Positions 27,096 through 38,407 of a stretch of DNA of 42,528 nucleotides are shown here, piece after piece (positions within the stretch are counted from its first letter, which is position 1; the number at the start of each line of letters is the position of its first letter). The translations under genes and the position numbers were made by a program. The notes beneath the pieces are model-generated. The model saw only the letters and a list, made by a program, of their open reading frames with translations, did not search any database and was not told where the DNA came from. The stretch lies in assembly GCA_020632665.1 (NCBI GenBank), contig JACKFC010000035.1, positions 1-42,528 on the forward strand, written 5' to 3'. This stretch comes from Deltaproteobacteria bacterium. GTDB taxonomy: Bacteria; Myxococcota_A; UBA9042.

Positions 27096-29305
27096 GGGTG
27101 CAGCTCCGGCGGCGGCAGCGCGGCGACCGACCCCTGCCGGGGCGCTGGCGGCGTCGCGTCGCGCAGGGGTCCTGCTGGCCGCAGACGCCGCGCCAGTGAG
27201 CGGAGGGTATGTGGGCGGGCGGTCCAGTTCGACTTGCCCCAATGCAGGTGCCGGTACGGCTCGACGTCCGAGGAATAGCGATCGACCACATCGCCCTCGG
27301 CGATCCCGTCGCAACCGACGCCATCTGCCGCGCGGCATTCGAGGCCGTCGAAGACCAGCGCGCAGCGCGGGGCCGGCTGCAGCCCTGCGAGCGCGGCCGG
27401 AATCTCGGCCTCGTCGCGCAACTGATGCGGCGACGGCCAGGGCGCACCGAAGACGATCCACGATTGCCGCGTCGGCACGCCGTCGCCGTCGACCTCGTCG
27501 GTATTCCTGGTGACGATCGCGCATTCCGGGTAGCGCCCGACTGCCGTCGACATCGCGACGAACTCGGACTGCAGATCGCCTTGCTGCAGGCCTGGGCGCG
27601 GCCACGTTCGGGTGCCGCGGCTGTCTCCCGCGTAGCGTGGGTCCAAGAGCGCGAGCAGCACGACGCTGCCCACGGCCAGGCGGCGGTGTCGGGTCGCGGC
27701 GAGGAGCGGCTCGCCCCGCAGCAGCGCGTCCCTCAGGCCGACCGCGATGAGCGCGCCACAAACCGGCACCAGCGTCGCGATGTAGCGCTGCATCTCGTAG
27801 TGGAAGCCATGGCCCATGAAGCGAAAGACCTTGTACATGGCAAGGACGGCGAGACCGAGGAGGAGCCAGCCACGCCCGTCGACGAAGCTGCGCACGATGC
27901 CCCAGAGCAAGAGCCCGCAGCCGAGCAGGCCGAAGGCCGAGGCCGCGTCGCCCGGCAGGAAGACGAACGAAAGGTCGAATGGTTGCAGGCTCAGGCTGGC
28001 GAGCAGGGGGTGGTGCAGGGCCTCTGCGGTCTCCTCGCCGACCAGCCTCTGCAGCGCGGCGAAGGCCCCCGACTGCATATGACCGAACAACCCGCCATTG
28101 ACCGTCCCCAACAAGAGCCACACGAAGAGCCAGCGAGCCGCGTTCGGCCGTTGCGCACGGGCGAAGTCCACCGCGCGTCGCCACCAGCGCTGCGCGAGCG
28201 CATGCGCCGGGCCGTGCGGAGCGGTGGCCATCATCCAAAGGGCGACGGCCCAAAGCAGCCCGACCTCCTGCCGGCGGCCGAAGACCGGCGGCAGCAGCGC
28301 GACGAAGAGCCACGCGACGGACCGCTCCCAGCGAAGTGAGTCCGCGCGGCGGTGCAGGGCGACCGCGGCGACCGTCGGCAGCATGGCGACCCAGATCACC
28401 GGGGTATGCGTCTCCGAGGTCATGATCGACCACGCCATCGAGCCCTTGAAGGCGAGCAAGGTCGCGAAGACGGCCCACGGCAGGCTTCGCAGCAGAGCCA
28501 GCAGCCAGGTGAAGGTGCCGAGGAGGGCGACCGAGCTGAGCAGGCGGTTGGCCGCGACGATACCGGCGACGCCCCCGGTCGCGTCGGTCAGCAACCAGCC
28601 TTGCGATTCGAAGACGTAGGGCGCGACGAGCGTCGTCGCCGCCGTCAACGCATTGCCCTCGTGCATGCGCATGACGCTCTGCAGCTGCACCGTCTGCTCG
28701 CCGAGCAAGGTCCTGCCGAGCAGCGGCGTTGCGGCGGCCAGGCCCGCGGTCGCCCAGACCCAGCGTCGGACGCGTGGGTCGCCGGCCGAAGCGCGCAGCG
28801 CGACCACGATCCCGAGCAGGGCGAGCACGATGGCGTAGACCGCTTCCCACGGCCATACGCCGCGCAGGTGGTCCATCATCGCCGCGGCGTCGTCCGGGCC
28901 GCGTTGGACGCCGATGGGGGCAACTGGGGCTTGGGCGTCCACCTTGTGCGCGCGGATCTCGTCGAGTCGGCCGCGAAGCCAAGCCTCGTCGGCCTTGGCG
29001 CCCGGCAGGGGCTGGATGCGCACGCCCTGGGCACACCAGGGGTCGTCGGGCTGCAGACAGGCGACCAGCTCGAAGCCGCCTCTTTCGGTGTGGATCCGAA
29101 CGAACTCTTCGTGGCTTTCGACCTTGGTCACCCGTTCGCCGGCGAGCGACGCGCCCGCTTTCCAGCCCGGCGGGATCCAATCCGCTCCAGCAGCCGCGGC
29201 GACCGAGGGCAGGGCCAGCAATGCGAAGAGGACCAACACGGACGGCACGATCCGCGGCTGCGACGTGGCGACGCGTCGGCGATTCGAGAGGTCGTGTGGC
29301 GGCAT
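27092..29305 (-). CDS. Large polytopic membrane protein, possibly GT-C-like
   Basis: A 737-residue membrane protein. The N terminus has a signal-anchor followed by a soluble segment of about 110 residues with a CLQPDDPWC pair. From about 155 to 560 there are some ten hydrophobic helices, among them AIVLALLGIVVAL, LFVWLLLGTVNG and LLLGLAVLAMYKVF. A soluble C-terminal domain of about 170 residues has several cysteines (ECAIVTRN, RCALVFDGLECRA). The layout resembles GT-C glycosyltransferases that use lipid-linked sugars, which fits its GT2 and aminotransferase neighbours, but no diagnostic motif was recognised. The ATG has GGAG four bases upstream. It starts 67 bases after the radical SAM stop and overlaps the next gene by 4 bases. 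Confidence 0.75.
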   Translation of the reverse strand: MPPHDLSNRRRVATSQPRIVPSVLVLFALLALPSVAAAAGADWIPPGWKAGASLAGERVTKVESHEEFVRIHTERGGFELVACLQPDDPWCAQGVRIQPLPGAKADEAWLRGRLDEIRAHKVDAQAPVAPIGVQRGPDDAAAMMDHLRGVWPWEAVYAIVLALLGIVVALRASAGDPRVRRWVWATAGLAAATPLLGRTLLGEQTVQLQSVMRMHEGNALTAATTLVAPYVFESQGWLLTDATGGVAGIVAANRLLSSVALLGTFTWLLALLRSLPWAVFATLLAFKGSMAWSIMTSETHTPVIWVAMLPTVAAVALHRRADSLRWERSVAWLFVALLPPVFGRRQEVGLLWAVALWMMATAPHGPAHALAQRWWRRAVDFARAQRPNAARWLFVWLLLGTVNGGLFGHMQSGAFAALQRLVGEETAEALHHPLLASLSLQPFDLSFVFLPGDAASAFGLLGCGLLLWGIVRSFVDGRGWLLLGLAVLAMYKVFRFMGHGFHYEMQRYIATLVPVCGALIAVGLRDALLRGEPLLAATRHRRLAVGSVVLLALLDPRYAGDSRGTRTWPRPGLQQGDLQSEFVAMSTAVGRYPECAIVTRNTDEVDGDGVPTRQSWIVFGAPWPSPHQLRDEAEIPAALAGLQPAPRCALVFDGLECRAADGVGCDGIAEGDVVDRYSSDVEPYRHLHWGKSNWTARPHTLRSLARRLRPAGPLRDATPPAPRQGSVAALPPPELHP

Positions 29306-29347
29306 CGTACTCCGCGGGGCGGCGACTGGGGCTGCACCGAGGTCTTC

Positions 29348-29372
29348 AGCGTAGCGCGCGCCGCACGGACTG

Positions 29373-29376
<4 letters not shown>
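29348..29376 (-). promoter_or_regulatory. Putative internal promoter for the membrane-protein/DegT/GT2 genes
   Basis: Minus-strand CTGACA (5 of 6 to consensus) and TACGCT are separated by 17 bases. CTGACA overlaps the radical SAM stop codon. Transcription would start about 37 bases before the membrane-protein ATG. Confidence 0.4.
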
Positions 29377-32297
<2,921 letters not shown>

Positions 32298-32435
32298 GGT
32301 CGGGCTCCGCGGGGCGCGGACCTTGAAGGCGGCGGCGAGCGCTGGTCAAGCAAAAAAGCCAGAATCGCGGGCTCGCCGCGGCCTTGCGGCGGCACGCCGA
32401 TCCCGGCACGCTGCGGGCACAGGGGCGGAGGTACG

Positions 32436-33059
32436 ATGCGCGAAGATCGGAAGCGGGGCGAGCGGTGGATGCCGCGGCCCCGTCGGATTGGCCTCTTTCC
32501 CGCGGTTGTCGCGCTCGGCGTGGGCTTGCTGGCGGCACCGGCAACGGGCCTCGCCGCAGCGCGGCCTGCGCCGGCGACCCATGGGCTTTCGCTCGAGTTG
32601 GTCGAGATCTTTCGCGGCGTCGGCCAGTTTCGCTACGAATACGGCATCTCGAACGCGCTGCACGTCGGGGCCATCCTCGGCGGCGGCTCGCCGACCCGCG
32701 GTGATTTCGACCGCTTCAACGCGCTGGACCTCGGCGTTCACGCGGCGCTCTTCGCCCTCGGCGATCGCTCGCTCGGCCTCGGCGTGATGGGCCAACTCGT
32801 CTGGCGCGGTGGCTGGGCGTCGCGCGAAGACGCCGGCGACTTCGGCCTGCCGGCATCGAACGCATTTTCGAGCGGCTTGGTCCCCGAGGCCGGCTTGGTG
32901 CTGCGCGCCGCGGCGAGCTCGGGCCTCTACGCCGAGGCGAATTGGACGCTGCGCTACGTCTACAGCAGCTCCACCGCGACCCAAGGCGAAAACACCGCCA
33001 CCGACGTCGAGAGCTACGTCGAGACCCGCCTCGGCCTCTGGGCCGGCTGGATGTTCTAG
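32436..33059 (+). CDS. Small predicted outer-membrane/envelope protein
   Basis: A 207-residue protein with a basic N terminus, a hydrophobic segment and a likely signal cleavage near LAAA. The mature part (FRYEYGISNALHVGAILGGG, LGLGVMGQLVW, LYAEANWTLRYVY) alternates in strand-like pieces and ends in WMF, which suits a small eight-stranded outer-membrane barrel. I recognise no family. The ATG at 32436 was preferred because GGAGG lies four bases upstream; an ATG at 32469 would also leave the signal peptide. The DUF2330 gene starts nine bases after its stop, so they are probably co-transcribed. Confidence 0.65.
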   Translation: MREDRKRGERWMPRPRRIGLFPAVVALGVGLLAAPATGLAAARPAPATHGLSLELVEIFRGVGQFRYEYGISNALHVGAILGGGSPTRGDFDRFNALDLGVHAALFALGDRSLGLGVMGQLVWRGGWASREDAGDFGLPASNAFSSGLVPEAGLVLRAAASSGLYAEANWTLRYVYSSSTATQGENTATDVESYVETRLGLWAGWMF

Positions 33060-33068
33060 GAGATTACG

Positions 33069-35135
33069 ATGCGACGCACCCTGCTTCGATCGCCCGCTGC
33101 GACCTCGTTCGCGACCCTGCTCACCACGTTCGCGCTGCTCGGGGCGGCTCCCGCCTGGGCCTGCGGCGGCTGCTTCTCGCCGCCCGGACCGGCGCTGGTG
33201 GTGCAGGACGCGGAGCGGATCCTCTTCGTCCAGGATCCGACCAGCGGCAAGACGACCGTCACCATCGAGGTGCGCTACAGCGGACCTGCAGAGGACTTCG
33301 CCTGGGTGCTGCCCTTGCCGAAGCAGCCGAAGGTGGGCGTCGGCACCGCATACGTCTTCGATCGGCTGGATCAGGCGACGGCACCGCGTTTTCGGACCGT
33401 GCGCTCCTTCGAGTCCGAGGGTTGCAGCTTCGCCGACAGCAACGCCAGCTTCGGCTGCAGCGACTTCGCGGGTTCCGACGATGCGGGCGGGCGCGCGACC
33501 AACGCCGGCGGCATCGCCTTCCCGGGGGAAGACGGCGACGGGGTCAAAGTCCTCGAGCGCAGCCAGGCCGGCCCCTACGATTACGTCGTTCTGCAGGGCA
33601 GCGAAGGCGCGAAGCTGCTGAAATGGCTGAACGACAACGGCTTCGCGACGCCCGACAAGGCCAAGCCGATCCTCGATAGCCACGGCGCCAAGGGCGATAC
33701 CTTCGTCGCCTTCAAGCTGCAGAACGGCAAGGGCATCGCCGAGATCCGCCCGGTGGTGCTGGAGATGCAGGACGCAGATCCCTGCGTCCCGTTGCGGCTG
33801 ACCGCGATCGCTGCCGCCGAGGACATGGCCGTCGTCGTCTACACCGTCGGTCCGGGCCGCGCGGTGCCGAAGAACCACCTCGACGTCACGCCGAACCCCC
33901 TGCGCTTGCGCTGGGACGGCGGCGTGCAGAACTACGTCCAGGTCGTCGCCGCGGCGATCGACGAGGCCGCCGGCCGGGCCTTCGTCACCGAATTCGCCGC
34001 CCCCTCGGCCTCGCTGAAGATCCCAGAGCCCGAGCAACTCTTTGGCGCGGACAGCACCGCGCTCTACGCCAAGCCGTTGACGCTGCAGAGCGGCCAGCAG
34101 CTCGGCGAAGACGTCGTGCAGAACGGCGAGAACCTGAGCAGCTCGATGTGGCGTTCGGGCGCACTCTTCGGCAAGGAGCGCTTCACGCTCACCGGCTTGG
34201 ACAAGGTGCAAGACGCTGCTGGGCTGGCGAATTGGCTGCAGTCCACGCGCTTCCCCGTCGTCGCGGAGACGGCGGCCATCTTCGAAGAGCGCACCGGCCT
34301 GGCGGCGGCGAACGGCAAGGCGGACAACGCGTTGGCGTTCTGGATCGGCGTCCGCGGCGGGATCCCGAACGACACGCAACTCAAGGGCGGCGGCGCCAAG
34401 CTCGACGGGGCGACGCTGGCGAAGGACCTGGAGGTCGGCATCGTCGAGCCGATCTTCGTCGTCGCCGACGCGCTCGCGGCCTCGGGAGCGACGCTGACCC
34501 GCATGCACATGCGCATCTCGCCCGAAGAGATGGATCGCGACCCGATCTTCGCGTTCAACCAAGAGCTGCCGGCGGTCGACACCGATTGGCGCGCGACCCT
34601 CAGCGACGTCTGCGACAAGAGCAAAGACTTCGCCGACGCCGTTCGGCTTCGCTTCGACCGCGGGCCGCTCGACGGCGGTGGCTGGATCCTGCGCGAGCGG
34701 CAGGTCGACTTCAGCTCGAACGGCAACCAGCAGCGCTCGACCTTGTTGAGCCGGCCGACCACCGAAGACGCCCGTTGGAAGGACGCCCCTGCCGCGCTGC
34801 GGGTCGCCGTGCTCGACGAGACCGGCCCGGCCCGCGCGGTGCCGCCGTCGAAGGTCGAGATCGTCGACGGCGCGATCCTCGCCGCACAACCGGGCACGCC
34901 GAACCTGCCGACCGCCTTCGACCTCGCGCCAGCCGCGGGTGAGGCGACGTCCTGGCAGCCACCGGTCGAAGACCCTCACGCCTCGCTGCAGACCGACGCC
35001 TCGTCGGCGCATGGCGTCGAGAGCACGTGCAGTGGCGGACCGCGGGGCCGCGCGGCGACCGGGGCGCTCTTCGCGCTGCTCCTTGCTGCCGGTGCGCTGC
35101 TGTGGCGCCGACGTACCACGCAAAATCATCCTTGA
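33069..35135 (+). CDS. DUF2330-family surface protein with MYXO-CTERM-like anchor
   Basis: A complete 688-residue DUF2330 protein. The signal peptide ends at AWA, and the mature protein starts CGGCF (C32, C35), the hallmark of this family. The body carries VRYSGPAEDFAWVLPLP, DATLAKDLEVGIVEPIFVV-like and EMDRDPIFAFN segments that match the truncated paralogue at the start of the window. The C terminus has a Cys (STCSGG), a hydrophobic stretch and WRRR, in keeping with a MYXO-CTERM anchor and surface display. Function is unknown. GGAG lies a few bases before the ATG. It is followed by a putative promoter that overlaps its stop codon. Confidence 0.88.
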   Translation: MRRTLLRSPAATSFATLLTTFALLGAAPAWACGGCFSPPGPALVVQDAERILFVQDPTSGKTTVTIEVRYSGPAEDFAWVLPLPKQPKVGVGTAYVFDRLDQATAPRFRTVRSFESEGCSFADSNASFGCSDFAGSDDAGGRATNAGGIAFPGEDGDGVKVLERSQAGPYDYVVLQGSEGAKLLKWLNDNGFATPDKAKPILDSHGAKGDTFVAFKLQNGKGIAEIRPVVLEMQDADPCVPLRLTAIAAAEDMAVVVYTVGPGRAVPKNHLDVTPNPLRLRWDGGVQNYVQVVAAAIDEAAGRAFVTEFAAPSASLKIPEPEQLFGADSTALYAKPLTLQSGQQLGEDVVQNGENLSSSMWRSGALFGKERFTLTGLDKVQDAAGLANWLQSTRFPVVAETAAIFEERTGLAAANGKADNALAFWIGVRGGIPNDTQLKGGGAKLDGATLAKDLEVGIVEPIFVVADALAASGATLTRMHMRISPEEMDRDPIFAFNQELPAVDTDWRATLSDVCDKSKDFADAVRLRFDRGPLDGGGWILRERQVDFSSNGNQQRSTLLSRPTTEDARWKDAPAALRVAVLDETGPARAVPPSKVEIVDGAILAAQPGTPNLPTAFDLAPAAGEATSWQPPVEDPHASLQTDASSAHGVESTCSGGPRGRAATGALFALLLAAGALLWRRRTTQNHP

Positions 35136-35160
35136 TCTCGGCGGATCGCATCGCTATGGT
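35132..35160 (+). promoter_or_regulatory. Putative promoter for the somatomedin-B-like protein gene
   Basis: TTGATC and TATGGT are exactly 17 bases apart, 40 bases before the start codon. TTGATC overlaps the DUF2330 stop codon. Confidence 0.5.
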
Positions 35161-35199
35161 CCGCGCCCCCAGAGAGACGTTGGGTGGCAGGAGACCTCG

Positions 35200-37398
35200 A
35201 TGAACCGTTCGTTCCTTCGTATTTCGCTGACTTGGCTCTGCGTTTTCGCCGCGGCTTGTAGCGCCGAGACCGGCAATACCGGCGGCACGGCCGATACCGG
35301 CGGCGGCGCGACCGATACCGCGGGCGGTGGCGGATCCGACGTCACAGTCGACAGCGCAGGCGCGGCGGACGGCACCGATCAGGACGTCACGGCGACCGAT
35401 ACGACCAGCGAGGACGCCAGCGGCGACTCCGCGACCGAGGATTCGGCGGCGGACACCACCACCGACGCGGGGGACACCGCCAGCACCGACACAACCGACA
35501 CATCCAGCCCCGACACCGCCGCAGATGTTGGCAGCGATGCGACCGGTGGGCCCAATAGCTGCGTCGGCGCGTGCGATGGCCCGTCGCCCGACGGCAGCTG
35601 CCACTGTGACGATCAATGCGAGCAGTTCGGCGATTGCTGCGCCGACTACAAGCAGGTCTGCACCGGCGGCGGCGGCGGTGGAAGCTGCGCCGGCAAGTGC
35701 GGTGGGCAGTCCGGCACCTGCTGGTGCGACGCATCCTGCACCGGCTTCGGCGACTGCTGCGCCGATTTCGAGGCGCAATGCCCCTGCGAATCGGTGAACT
35801 GCAGCGACGGCAACGATTGCACCGAAGACACCTGCGACCCCGCGACCGGAGCCTGCAAGACCACGCCGAGCGTCGACGGCAACAAATGCAGCGGCGACGG
35901 CTGTGTCGACGGCACCTGCAAGGCTGGTACCTGCGAGCCGGCCGGCAACAAGGTCGACGGCACGACGTGCAACGACAACAACGCCTGCACCGCCAACGAT
36001 GGGTGCGTCCAGGGCAAGTGCACCGGCGCCGACCAGAAGGTCTGCGACGACAAGAACAACTGCACCTTGGATTCCTGCGAGCCGAGCACGGGCTGCAAGT
36101 TCACGCCGGGCAACGACGGCCAAGCCTGCGACGATAGCGAGGACTGCACGGCGGACGACAAATGCGCCGGTGGCACATGCGAAGGCACCGACAAGGCCGA
36201 TGGCACGCCCTGCGACGACGGCGACGACTGCACCCTCTCCGACAAATGCGATACGGGCTTCTGCGACGGCGAGACGGCGCCGAGCGACACCAAGTGCGAC
36301 GACGGCAACGCGTGCACCTCGGACGACGCCTGCAGCAGCTTCCTGGGCTGCTACGGCACCAGCAAGGACTGCAACGACAACGACTCCTGCACCACCGACA
36401 GCTGCGACATGGCCACCGGCGACTGCAAGCACGAGACCAAGGCAGACGGCGTGACCTGCAACGACAACGATGATTGCACCAGCTCCGACAACTGCGTCAG
36501 CGGCAGCTGCACCGGCACGCCGAAGGCAGAAGGCGACAGCTGCTCCGACGGCAACGCCTGCACCATCGGTGACGTCTGCTCTGGCGGCACCTGCGCCGGC
36601 AAGGGCGACGCGGGCGCGAAGGACAAGAGCTGCTCGGACGGTGACGGCTGCACCACCGGCGACAAATGCGACGATGGCGGCGCGTGCATCGGCGATCCCA
36701 ACCTGAAGCTCTGCGACGACGGCGACCCGTGCACGCTCGACCTCTGCGACAACGTCAACGGCTCGGGCAAGTGCAGCCACAACCCCGCCGCCGACGGCGC
36801 GAGCTGCGATGACGGCAACCCCTGCACCACCGGCGAGGCCTGCAGCGCGGGCGCCTGCGCCGGCGGGCAGGACAAGTGCGGCGCCTCGAGCTGGTCGGAC
36901 GACTTCGCCTGCGGCAAAGACAACGGCTGGGTCCTCGCCCCCAAGGCCGAGAAGGACAAGACCGTCGGCTGGGGCATCGACGGCGAGCCGAGCCCGCCCG
37001 GCGCGAAGAGCCCGGCCTGCTCGCTCAACTTCAACAACGACAAGAACTACGACAACGGCGGCACGGTGACGGGCACCGCGACCAGCGCTGCCGTCGCGCT
37101 GCCCGCCGACGCCACCTCGGTGCTCGCCTTCGAGAGCTACAACGGCGTCGAGCAGTCCTCGAGCTACGACAAGCGCTTCGTCGAGGCCTCGGCCGACGAT
37201 TTCGCCACCACGCCGGTGAGCGTCCAGCTCAACAACGCGGTGGGTGCCGGTTCGTGGACCAAGCTCTACCTCAGCCTCGAGCCGCTCAAGGGCAAGACCG
37301 TGAAGATCCGCTTCCGCTTCGACAGCGGCGACTCGGTCAGCAATACCACCGCTGGCTGGTTCGTCGACGACGTCGCGGTCTACAAGATCGGCAACTAG
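35200..37398 (+). CDS. Secreted lipoprotein with two somatomedin-B-like domains and Cys repeats
   Basis: A 732-residue predicted lipoprotein (FAAAC, C20). A Thr/Asp/Gly-rich linker runs to about residue 118. Two somatomedin-B-like domains follow at 121-153 and 160-194, each with the C-x3-C...C-x-C-x3-C-x3-GDCC-x-D-x4-C pattern seen in vitronectin-type domains. About twelve tandem Cys repeats of 25-55 residues (CxDGNxCTxxDxC...GxC) fill 194-560. The C-terminal part (about 565-732) looks like a beta-sandwich, perhaps carbohydrate-binding. All the Cys are in even, disulfide-like spacing. The ATG has AGGAG six bases upstream. Such repeats occur in myxobacterial surface proteins, but the somatomedin-B-like pair is unusual. 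A role in adhesion or binding to other cells is plausible but unproven. Confidence 0.85.
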   Translation: MNRSFLRISLTWLCVFAAACSAETGNTGGTADTGGGATDTAGGGGSDVTVDSAGAADGTDQDVTATDTTSEDASGDSATEDSAADTTTDAGDTASTDTTDTSSPDTAADVGSDATGGPNSCVGACDGPSPDGSCHCDDQCEQFGDCCADYKQVCTGGGGGGSCAGKCGGQSGTCWCDASCTGFGDCCADFEAQCPCESVNCSDGNDCTEDTCDPATGACKTTPSVDGNKCSGDGCVDGTCKAGTCEPAGNKVDGTTCNDNNACTANDGCVQGKCTGADQKVCDDKNNCTLDSCEPSTGCKFTPGNDGQACDDSEDCTADDKCAGGTCEGTDKADGTPCDDGDDCTLSDKCDTGFCDGETAPSDTKCDDGNACTSDDACSSFLGCYGTSKDCNDNDSCTTDSCDMATGDCKHETKADGVTCNDNDDCTSSDNCVSGSCTGTPKAEGDSCSDGNACTIGDVCSGGTCAGKGDAGAKDKSCSDGDGCTTGDKCDDGGACIGDPNLKLCDDGDPCTLDLCDNVNGSGKCSHNPAADGASCDDGNPCTTGEACSAGACAGGQDKCGASSWSDDFACGKDNGWVLAPKAEKDKTVGWGIDGEPSPPGAKSPACSLNFNNDKNYDNGGTVTGTATSAAVALPADATSVLAFESYNGVEQSSSYDKRFVEASADDFATTPVSVQLNNAVGAGSWTKLYLSLEPLKGKTVKIRFRFDSGDSVSNTTAGWFVDDVAVYKIGN

Positions 37399-37411
37399 CG
37401 GCCAGGGCGCG

Positions 37412-38401
37412 ATGGAACAGGCCTTCCTCGGCAAGACCGGCGTCCGCATCTCGCGGCTGGTCCTGGGCACGATGAGCTTCGGCGGTGACGCCGACGAAGC
37501 GACGGCGGGAGCGCTCTACCGACGGGCGCGCTTGGCCGGCATCCAGACCTTCGACTGCGCCGACGTCTACAACGGCGGCCGCGCCGAGGAGATCCTCGGC
37601 CGTTTGGTGCGGGAGGAGCGCGACGACCTCGTGCTCATGAGCAAGGCCTATTTCCCGGTCCGCGCCACGGCGAACGCCCGCGGGAGCTCGCGCTTCCACC
37701 TCGTCCGTGCGGTCGAGGCGAGCCTGCGGCGGTTGCAGACCGATCGGATCGACGTCTTCTTCCTGCACCGGCACGACGACGAGACCGACCCCGAAGAGAC
37801 GCTCCGCGGGCTCGAACTCTTGGTCCAGCAAGGCAAGATCCTCTACCCGGCGGTCTCGAATTTCGCCGCTTGGCAGACCAGCCGTGCGCTCGGACTGCAG
37901 CGTCAGATGGGCTGGGCGCCGATGGTCGCGACGCAGCCGATGTACAACCTGGTCAAACGCCAGGCCGAGGTCGAGATCCTGCCGATGGCAGCTGCCGAGG
38001 GCCTCGCGGTCCTGCCGTATTCTCCGGTCGCCGGCGGGCTGCTCAGCGGCAAATACGTCGCGTCCGCCAGCGCCCGTGGGCGGATCGCAGACAACGCGAT
38101 GTATGCGACCCGCTACGGTGGCGACGAGCCGGCCCGCGTCGCCGCGGCGTTCAGCGCGCTCGCCGCCGAGTTGGGCGTGCATCCCGTGACGCTGGCCGTG
38201 GCGTGGGTGCGCTCACACCCGCACGTCACCGCGCCGCTGATCGGCGCGCGCTCGGTCGAGCAGCTCGAGCCTTCGCTGGCAGCTGCCACGCTCGACCTCG
38301 ACGCCTCGACCCGGGCGCGGATCGGCGCGCTCTCGGCGACGCCGGCGCCTGCGACCGACCGCAACGAAGAAGCCTCGGCGCACAACTACGGCGCGCGCTG
38401 A
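37412..38401 (+). CDS. Aldo/keto reductase
   Basis: A 329-residue NAD(P)H-dependent aldo/keto reductase with a full catalytic tetrad: D48, Y53 in DVYNGG, K78 in LVLMSK and H119 in FLHRHD. LGTMSFGG near the start and PLIGARSVEQL near the end (the nucleotide-binding site) are typical of the AKR family. The group resembles the YajO/Tas-like or potassium-channel beta-subunit-like members. Substrate is unknown. It begins 13 bases after the preceding stop and is the last gene of the plus-strand run; the convergent helicase gene ends six bases away. Confidence 0.92.
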   Translation: MEQAFLGKTGVRISRLVLGTMSFGGDADEATAGALYRRARLAGIQTFDCADVYNGGRAEEILGRLVREERDDLVLMSKAYFPVRATANARGSSRFHLVRAVEASLRRLQTDRIDVFFLHRHDDETDPEETLRGLELLVQQGKILYPAVSNFAAWQTSRALGLQRQMGWAPMVATQPMYNLVKRQAEVEILPMAAAEGLAVLPYSPVAGGLLSGKYVASASARGRIADNAMYATRYGGDEPARVAAAFSALAAELGVHPVTLAVAWVRSHPHVTAPLIGARSVEQLEPSLAAATLDLDASTRARIGALSATPAPATDRNEEASAHNYGAR

Positions 38402-38407
38402 ATCCTG

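Noticed and set aside
27096..29180. Upstream extension of the DegT frame
   Set aside because: This is the shadow of the membrane-protein gene. The true start is the GTG at 27095, which overlaps that gene's stop.
32322..32350. CTTGA...TCAAG inverted repeat and TTGACC hexamer in the divergent gap
   Set aside because: Arms are only 5 bases and no acceptable -10 element lies at the right distance on either strand.
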